Positions 33,236 to 37,859 of a DNA stretch of 37,859 nt are shown here, one piece after another (position 1 is the stretch's first letter; each line of letters opens with the position of its first letter). A program made the translations under genes and the position numbers. The notes below the pieces were generated by a model. It saw nothing but the letters and a program-made list of their open reading frames with translations. It was not told the origin of the DNA and did not search any database. This DNA is from Synergistaceae bacterium (lineage in GTDB: Bacteria > Synergistota > Synergistia > Synergistales > Synergistaceae): the NCBI GenBank assembly GCA_031269875.1, contig JAISYM010000036.1, positions 1-37,859 of the forward strand, written 5' to 3'.

Positions 33236-33952
33236 CTAAAAAGCGTTCGTGTAAACGATTGCCGAAGCCATGCCCACGATCAGGCTGATGGGCAGCGAGA
33301 ATTCGTCTATCGCCTTCAAGCCGGAGGCCTTCGCTACCTTCCCGCACATAACCACAGCGACGGCCGCGGAGAGGAACGAGACTATTGCTATCGTGTTCTT
33401 CGTGTCCGTTATGTAAGGCGCGGACATGAGCGCCAAGAGACCGATAAAGAGCGCGCCGGACAGCACTGGGATGAAGTGGCTGTTTGATTCCTTTGCCTTT
33501 TTTGAAAATTTGTCAAGCGACTTCATGAAGAAGATGTTGAACACGATGCCCCAAATAATGCCGATGCTCATGACCCACATGGCCATTGTGAAGATCGGCA
33601 GGTCGAACCCGGGGTCGGCGATGCCAGCGAGGCCGGACGCCTTCGCCACGATATCAGCCGCCATGTTCTCGTATGCGGCTGATCCAACTACGGAGAGACG
33701 GAGCCACGGGAAATACTGCCCAAGGTTGACGGACAGCACCACCAGCATCACAACGATTGGCAGGGACGGGATTACCGAGAACACGGCCGCGTTGGTCATG
33801 GCCTTCTTCATGATCGTCCGATCGATGCCCACCTCAGCCCCCCGCTTCCACGCGGCCTTGATGAACAGGACAGCTTGCAGCAGGACAAAGAGGATGACGA
33901 GCGCGCACATAATGAACATCAGGTTACCGTTTGCCACTTCAAGATAATTCAA
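33236..33952 (-). CDS. DUF5058-family membrane protein
   Basis: This 238-residue integral membrane protein resembles the DUF5058 family by its start (MNYLEVANGNLMFIMCALVILFVLLQAVLFI, TM1) and LRLSVVGSAAYE. Other hydrophobic segments are about 53-77, 118-142, 160-180, 186-204 and 219-236. The family is uncharacterised; membership is from memory of its typical sequence and should be verified. TTG 33952 is the start because a perfect AAGGAGGT lies six bases upstream. It is first in a three-gene operon with another membrane protein and an M20 amidohydrolase, suggesting uptake of a conjugated amino acid or peptide. Confidence 0.8.
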   Translation of the reverse strand: MNYLEVANGNLMFIMCALVILFVLLQAVLFIKAAWKRGAEVGIDRTIMKKAMTNAAVFSVIPSLPIVVMLVVLSVNLGQYFPWLRLSVVGSAAYENMAADIVAKASGLAGIADPGFDLPIFTMAMWVMSIGIIWGIVFNIFFMKSLDKFSKKAKESNSHFIPVLSGALFIGLLALMSAPYITDTKNTIAIVSFLSAAVAVVMCGKVAKASGLKAIDEFSLPISLIVGMASAIVYTNAF

Positions 33953-34048
33953 TGTACTACCTCCTTATAAAAATATGATGTTTGGAACGCGAACATAAGA
34001 ACTTAAAAGTGAAGATTGAATATTTAGATTTTATTGGTTATTCTTGGG

Positions 34049-34065
34049 AATTTCTACGTGAAATT
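34049..34065. promoter_or_regulatory. Inverted repeat, candidate operator upstream of the DUF5058 operon
   Basis: AATTTC-TACGT-GAAATT is a 17-base near-palindrome 97 bases upstream of the DUF5058 start, between it and the AraC-type regulator gene. It could be a regulator-binding site; no consensus for this regulator is known to me. Confidence 0.3.
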
Positions 34066-34117
34066 TGCGGTCAAACTATCATTAATTTGTGATGATAATT
34101 CCCCGCAGGGAGACTGG

Positions 34118-34140
34118 TTAAAAAACGGCGGTCGTTTTTA
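34118..34140 (-). terminator. Probable terminator after the AraC-GH39 gene
   Basis: On the minus strand, AAAAACG pairs with CGTTTTT across ACCGC (stem 34121-34127 with 34133-34139), ending in six T. It lies 17 bases after the regulator stop. Confidence 0.55.
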
Positions 34141-34155
34141 TACCTTTCTTACTTT

Positions 34156-36582
34156 TTAATCGATTTTTTTAAACAAATAGAGTGCCACGCCGTTGTAACC
34201 AAGTTCAGGGGCAAGCGTGCGGGCGGAGTCTATTTCGTCCTCGAAGACGTTGAATTCAGGCAGTATCGCGTGTTCGAGGTATAGCGTCATATCCTCGTCG
34301 CTCAAGCTCATAAGGCCGACCCTGCTCAAGCGGTCGAACGCGCTGCTGTGCCGCTTCTCAAAAACAAACACCTTGAAGCGGTAAAGCCCTTTGGGGATAT
34401 CTGTTATCTTAGCCTCGACGCGTATGCTCTCCATAGCGACGTAGGCTTCCTCCACGGAATAAAGCGGGTCGAAGTAACAAGGGTTCATGATAAGCGCCGC
34501 GTACTCGCCAGGTCCCGAGGATGTGACGACGAGCCTCTCGCTTTTGTGAGCGGCGCGTCGTCCAAGTTTGTCAATCAAATACAGCACGTGGTAAGGCGGG
34601 CGCTTTACAAGGCCGTAGAAAAACAGAGCTAGCACCCTGTTATCCACCCTGCCGGTCATCGCTTCTTTAGATTTGCTGTTGAGCCAGTACGCCGCCGCGG
34701 TGACGTTTTCTCCGAAGGAGAGAAGCTCCGAGGCTATGAGCGCGGCGCGAAAGAATGCGGACGACTCGATTGAAGTGCGTCCGGAAAGCGTATTCCACTC
34801 CGTAACGTAAATCTCCGGCACCTTCGGTCTGCCCGCAAAATCGCCGCACATCTCCCCCCAGACGCGCGTTACCCTCTCTATCTGCGACGCGCCGTAATTT
34901 TTGATCGATCCGTATGACGATTCATCGTCCGCTATGTGAGCGTCCTCGATGGACGGATCTATCGTAATCGAGAGAAAGTCGGGCGCGCAGCCTGACGCGC
35001 CGCACGCTGCAAGTTTTTCGCCGAGGAGGGCCCACTCGTCCGGGCGGCTGGATGATACGGAGTGAAACCCTACGCCAATCTCAGGAGAACAGGATTTGGC
35101 CGCGCGGTAAATTTCGCCGAAACCAGCGGCAAAGTCGTATCCGCTCATACTGCCAGAGTGTACGGCTTCGATGCGGATACCTTTCCTCCAACGCGAGACG
35201 GGGCGATTTTCCAACATGACGCCGATGAAACCGGACACGCAATCCCCAATAGGCCTGCCGCTCTCCCCGGACAGGGAGAGATCTACGCGCACGAAAGGAG
35301 TCAGGCCAAGCTCCAGAAAAAAATCCAACACCTTGACGTACTCATATTTTTTAAAGTACGAGCCCTCTGGATACTGTTGAATACCGTCCCCAAAGACGCC
35401 TTGAAAATAGATGTAATCGCCGCTAAATTTTTTCTGAACCTCCGCGAGCTGATCCCTCACTTCGCCATCGAGCGCCTCGCCGAGGCGTCCTATCTTGAAT
35501 ATCTTTCCCGGAAGCGAAATCTCAGGCGTCTCCCCAGGGCCGGGCCGCAGGGAGACGGGCAGTGATTCCGACGCGAGAGCCGCCCCTTCGCCGCGGCTGA
35601 TATCGTATATCGCGACATACCTCAGCAAGCTCTCCAGCCCATCATCATCGCTTACGCTGAAACGCCCCTTGCTCTCACTCCGAAGTTCTTTGCCGAGCTC
35701 TCTGCCCGCGCGCTTTTTTCCGGCCTCCGCGCCTTTGTAATTTTGCGGCGTCTGTCCGTACGTCTTTTTAAAAAGGGTGGTGAAGGATTTTGAGCCGGCG
35801 AAACCATTGTTCATCGCTATCTTTAAAATTGAGTCGTTTGTCCTGAGCAGGTCGCGGACAGCGCCATCGAGGCGCAATTGATTCACGTACTCCAAAAAAC
35901 CCGTTCCCATTTTTTGCTTGAAGCGCCTGGAAAAATACTGCAAAGACATTCCTGCGCTGGCCGAGGCGCCCTCTAGATTGACGCCGTAGCGATAATTTTC
36001 GTGTATGTAGGAGACCGCCTCGCCAATGCCCTTAGCGTCGCTTTGGAGCCCCGCGCCTGACGAAGCTCCTTCTGGAAGCGCGCGAAAGTTCATGTAAATA
36101 TTGTGCAGCAGGTCCATCAAAGCGCGCCTCGCTTCGAGCGCGAATCCGTCGCCGCGTTTGTAGCGCGCCAGCATCATCCGCACGAGCGAGCGCTTCGCGT
36201 TCGAGAATTTATTTTTTACCGCGTATCCCGATTTCTCGGCCGCGGAGTTGCAGTCGTAGCGAAAATCCAGCATCTCAGGGCATTCCCGCTCCAAAAACGT
36301 ATCGAATATCCAAAGAACAAGCGCGATATCCGCGGAGCCTGACGCCTGGGAAGATACGGCATAAATATCCTTGTTGTTGACAAGCGCAATATCGTCCGCG
36401 CTCAAATCAAAGCTGACGCCATTTACCTCAAGGACCGCGCTCCCCTTGAGTATCATAAACACGCCTATCCCGCGCATCATGCTTCGCGGGAGCGCCCCGA
36501 CGCTTTGCATCGTCAGGTCGAATATCTCGCCGAACGGAGATCCCCGAGAACCGCCCAACGCCTCGCTGCGGTCATAAGTCAT
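34156..36582 (-). CDS. AraC-family regulator fused to a degenerate GH39-like domain
   Basis: This is an 808-residue three-part protein. Residues about 10-100 look like an AraC-type cupin sensor (GIGVFMILKGSAVLEVNGVSFDLSADDIALVN). Residues about 185-285 are a double helix-turn-helix AraC DNA-binding domain (LEGASASAGMSLQYFSRRFKQKMG and SILKIAMNNGFAGSKSFTTLFKKTYGQTPQNY). Residues about 357-805 resemble GH39 xylosidase-type barrels. The nucleophile strand IYVTEWNT keeps Glu595, but the clan GH-A acid/base signature Asn-Glu-Pro is replaced by IRIEAVHS (Glu472 without the preceding Asn). The domain is probably a ligand sensor rather than an efficient hydrolase. It sits upstream of the DUF5058-M20 operon and downstream of a two-component pair, and may regulate either. 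ATG 36582 follows GGGGAAA. Confidence 0.88.
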   Translation of the reverse strand: MTYDRSEALGGSRGSPFGEIFDLTMQSVGALPRSMMRGIGVFMILKGSAVLEVNGVSFDLSADDIALVNNKDIYAVSSQASGSADIALVLWIFDTFLERECPEMLDFRYDCNSAAEKSGYAVKNKFSNAKRSLVRMMLARYKRGDGFALEARRALMDLLHNIYMNFRALPEGASSGAGLQSDAKGIGEAVSYIHENYRYGVNLEGASASAGMSLQYFSRRFKQKMGTGFLEYVNQLRLDGAVRDLLRTNDSILKIAMNNGFAGSKSFTTLFKKTYGQTPQNYKGAEAGKKRAGRELGKELRSESKGRFSVSDDDGLESLLRYVAIYDISRGEGAALASESLPVSLRPGPGETPEISLPGKIFKIGRLGEALDGEVRDQLAEVQKKFSGDYIYFQGVFGDGIQQYPEGSYFKKYEYVKVLDFFLELGLTPFVRVDLSLSGESGRPIGDCVSGFIGVMLENRPVSRWRKGIRIEAVHSGSMSGYDFAAGFGEIYRAAKSCSPEIGVGFHSVSSSRPDEWALLGEKLAACGASGCAPDFLSITIDPSIEDAHIADDESSYGSIKNYGASQIERVTRVWGEMCGDFAGRPKVPEIYVTEWNTLSGRTSIESSAFFRAALIASELLSFGENVTAAAYWLNSKSKEAMTGRVDNRVLALFFYGLVKRPPYHVLYLIDKLGRRAAHKSERLVVTSSGPGEYAALIMNPCYFDPLYSVEEAYVAMESIRVEAKITDIPKGLYRFKVFVFEKRHSSAFDRLSRVGLMSLSDEDMTLYLEHAILPEFNVFEDEIDSARTLAPELGYNGVALYLFKKID

Positions 36583-36660
36583 AAGATTTCCCCATTGCCC
36601 GCGGCAAACCGCGCCGCAAAATTTTCCCGATATATCGCCCGTTTCAGTAAAACCCGCCCT

Positions 36661-36750
36661 CTAATCATTTAAAATCACCGCTCCAATAAGTACACCCGTA
36701 TGGTAAATTATGCGGCCTGCGCCTTTACTTTCTGCAATCAAGTTTTCCAT
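36661..36750 (-). CDS. Predicted 29-residue small protein
   Basis: A complete 29-codon ORF starts at ATG 36750 (MENLIAESKGAGRIIYH) and stops at TAG 36661-36663. It has GGGAGAG about nine bases upstream and follows a recognisable promoter (36777-36804). The C-terminal half is hydrophobic (GVLIGAVIL), so it might associate with the membrane. It lies 78 bases upstream of the AraC-GH39 start on the same strand and is probably co-transcribed. No homologue is known to me; it may be a leader peptide or a genuine small protein. Confidence 0.45.
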   Translation of the reverse strand: MENLIAESKGAGRIIYHTGVLIGAVILND

Positions 36751-36776
36751 GCCAGGTCTCTCCCTTCCCCGGATAA

Positions 36777-36804
36777 ATTATAGCAATCCGGGCGGCAATG
36801 TCAC
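36777..36804 (-). promoter_or_regulatory. Promoter for the small ORF and AraC-GH39 gene
   Basis: On the minus strand, GTGACA (36799-36804, one mismatch from TTGACA) and a perfect TATAAT (36777-36782) are 16 bases apart. The -35 box lies in the loop and descending arm of the perfect hairpin at 36787-36815. Confidence 0.6.
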
Positions 36805-36815
36805 TGCCGCCCGGA
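36787..36815. promoter_or_regulatory. Perfect 11-base inverted repeat overlapping a -35 box
   Basis: TCCGGGCGGCA (36787-36797) pairs with TGCCGCCCGGA (36805-36815) across ATGTCAC. No T run follows on either strand. Its overlap with the -35 region makes an operator plausible; an mRNA 3'-end stabiliser for the response regulator transcript is the alternative. Confidence 0.55.
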
Positions 36816-36851
36816 AAATATGCCGGAATAATTCAACGCCACCACAGTCCC

Positions 36852-37652
36852 CTAAAGGTATCTTTCGCGGACGTTATCCCGCTCTTTCTTGAGTAAAACG
36901 CATTTTTTTCTGTATTCGGAAGGTGTGAAACCGGCAAATCTCTTGAATACCCGGCCAAAATAGTTATGTTCCTGAAATCCAACCGTAACTGAGATGTCCG
37001 CTATGGAGCAGTCTGTCTCTCCAAGCATTCGCTTTGCCTCCTTCAGCCGTTTTTCAAGAATGTACTGGGAGAAGTTCATCCCAACTTCCTTTTTAAAAAG
37101 CTTGCTGAAATAGTGCCTGCTCAGAGAGACCTTGATCGCCAAGACCTCCAGATTCACGTTTTCCCTATAGTGGGTCTCTATGTAGTCTAGGGCTTGCGTA
37201 ATTTCTTTGGACATTATATTTGCCGGGTAGAACTTAAGACGCTTTTTCAGCCTTGGCTGTACACGCGCCCCAGGCTTTCCTCTTCCCTCATATTTCAGGA
37301 CGACCTCCTTTATTTTCTCGGCTCTGATAGGCTTCAGGAGATATTCCGAGGCGCAGGAAACGCCGTTCGGTTCCTGCTCTTTCGAGTGGAAGTTCTCCTC
37401 TTCCGCGCTCGTGAGGACGATGACTATGTCCATGTCAGCCTGACGTATTCTGTAAGCCGCCTCGGCGCCGCACATAGTCCCCATCCCGCAGTTGAGGAAC
37501 ACCAAGTCGGGTCTCAGCACGGAACAGAGATCCACCGCCGCAATCCCGTTGTTGCTCTCTCCAACGATGTCCGTGCCGCACATGCCTCGAATAATTTCTT
37601 TAATGAATTCCCTCTCCAGAAATTCATCGTCGGCCACTACAACCCTGTACAT
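36852..37652 (-). CDS. AraC-type response regulator with Asn in place of the phosphoacceptor Asp
   Basis: This 266-residue YesN-like protein has an N-terminal receiver domain (about 1-120) and a C-terminal AraC double helix-turn-helix (about 150-255: LEVLAIKVSLSRHYFSKLFKKEVGMNFSQYI and SIADISVTVGFQEHNYFGRVFKRFAGFTPSEYRKK). The acidic pocket (ADDE, 7-10), Thr/Ser81-82 and Lys107 (YLLKPI) are kept. The phosphoacceptor position is Asn54 (codon AAC at 37491-37493) in DLVFLNCGMGTMCG, where family members have Asp and usually MPxMDG. The receiver is therefore unlikely to be phosphorylated in the normal way. It starts one base after the stop of a histidine kinase gene and ends before a hairpin region preceding the AraC-GH39 gene. 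Confidence 0.93.
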   Translation of the reverse strand: MYRVVVADDEFLEREFIKEIIRGMCGTDIVGESNNGIAAVDLCSVLRPDLVFLNCGMGTMCGAEAAYRIRQADMDIVIVLTSAEEENFHSKEQEPNGVSCASEYLLKPIRAEKIKEVVLKYEGRGKPGARVQPRLKKRLKFYPANIMSKEITQALDYIETHYRENVNLEVLAIKVSLSRHYFSKLFKKEVGMNFSQYILEKRLKEAKRMLGETDCSIADISVTVGFQEHNYFGRVFKRFAGFTPSEYRKKCVLLKKERDNVRERYL

Positions 37653-37653
37653 G

Positions 37654-37859
37654 TCAGATTACCCTTTGGGGATTGCCTTCACCCGCAACCTTACGTATCT
37701 CCAAATTCAGGCGCACCGAAACGCCTCCTCCCCGATTATCAGAGAACCGCAGATTGAAGCGATCAGCCCAGTAGTAACGCAGCCTCCTGTATAGGTTCAA
37801 TATGCCTGTGCCTGGAAAGTTGGGCGGCGCTTCCTCCAGAAGTTTCATATCGTTGATAA
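37654..37859 (-). CDS. Sensor histidine kinase, C-terminal end (partial)
   Basis: Only the last 67 or so codons lie in the window. The motif GTGILNLYRRLRYYW is the G2-type glycine box of the ATP-binding domain and SDNRGGGVSVRLNLEI is its final strand, as in YesM-like (HisKA_7TM/His_kinase) kinases that pair with AraC-type regulators. The gene continues past the right edge, so the sensor domain and phospho-His are not visible. One base separates its stop from the start of the response regulator gene, a classic operon pair. An internal ATG at 37848 is not the start. Confidence 0.85.
   Translation of the reverse strand, partial: INDMKLLEEAPPNFPGTGILNLYRRLRYYWADRFNLRFSDNRGGGVSVRLNLEIRKVAGEGNPQRVI

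Larger units (their letters stand above)
36583..36851. other. Regulatory region between response regulator and AraC-GH39 gene
   Basis: These 269 bases hold the 11-base hairpin at 36787-36815, a minus-strand promoter (36777-36804), a 29-codon ORF (36661-36750) and about 80 untranslated bases before the AraC-GH39 ATG. No T tract follows the hairpin, so it is not an obvious terminator for the response regulator gene. Confidence 0.55.

Noticed and set aside
37654-37848. 64-residue protein starting at ATG 37848
   Set aside because: The frame continues unbroken to the window edge and encodes the end of a histidine kinase; the ATG is internal.

Overview
This 37.9-kb window is a gene-dense stretch (GC-rich, roughly 57% by eye) of a bacterial chromosome. 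It probably comes from an anaerobic, amino-acid- and peptide-fermenting organism. The gene mix (peptide ABC transporter, tandem M55 D-aminopeptidases, M20 amidohydrolase, DUF5058-type membrane protein, orphan citC-citX pair, OpuB-type transporter) and the many GTG/TTG starts best fit Synergistota (Cloacibacillus/Synergistes relatives). That placement is inferred from content; clostridia share several of these families. No rRNA, tRNA, CRISPR array, IS element or phage gene was found.

Layout. 1-207 (-) is the start of an OmpR-type response regulator. 578-1327 (+) is an acidic coiled-coil protein of unknown role, with a short inverted-repeat element upstream. 1559-2860 (+) is a large divergent transaldolase-family protein with a near-consensus promoter and terminator. 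2930-5091 (-) holds mnmE and a nicotinamidase-like hydrolase. 5274-5795 (+) is a ferritin followed by a strongly structured element. 5954-8802 (-) holds a sugar-aminotransferase-type PLP enzyme and citX-citC behind a roughly 300-nt leader. 9298-10413 (+) is alr, flanked by inverted copies of a roughly 73-bp repeat. 10538-16505 (-) reads tgt, sua5, two M55 D-aminopeptidases and a CocE-type hydrolase. Divergent from it, 16841-22292 (+) is a complete five-gene peptide ABC transporter. gpt (-), an unknown 224-residue protein and a YtcJ-like amidohydrolase (+) follow.

The right third (25489-37859) is entirely on the minus strand. In transcription order it contains: a histidine-kinase C-terminus, an AraC-type response regulator whose phosphoacceptor Asp is Asn, a predicted 29-codon ORF with its own promoter, and an 808-residue AraC regulator fused to a degenerate GH39-like domain. 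Next come a DUF5058 protein, a partner membrane protein and an AbgB-like M20 amidohydrolase as one operon ending in a strong terminator. Then come an OpuB-type transporter and glycerate kinase, and finally a free-standing truncated paralogue of the regulator's GH39-like domain.

How the genes may work together (inference): the Dpp-type transporter, M55 peptidases, CocE hydrolase and alanine racemase look like a capacity to import and degrade peptides, including D-amino-acid ones. The right-hand block looks like a sensory and transport island in which carbohydrate-hydrolase-like domains and a non-phosphorylatable receiver may have been recruited for signalling. Several genes are preceded by very short ORFs with strong Shine-Dalgarno sequences.
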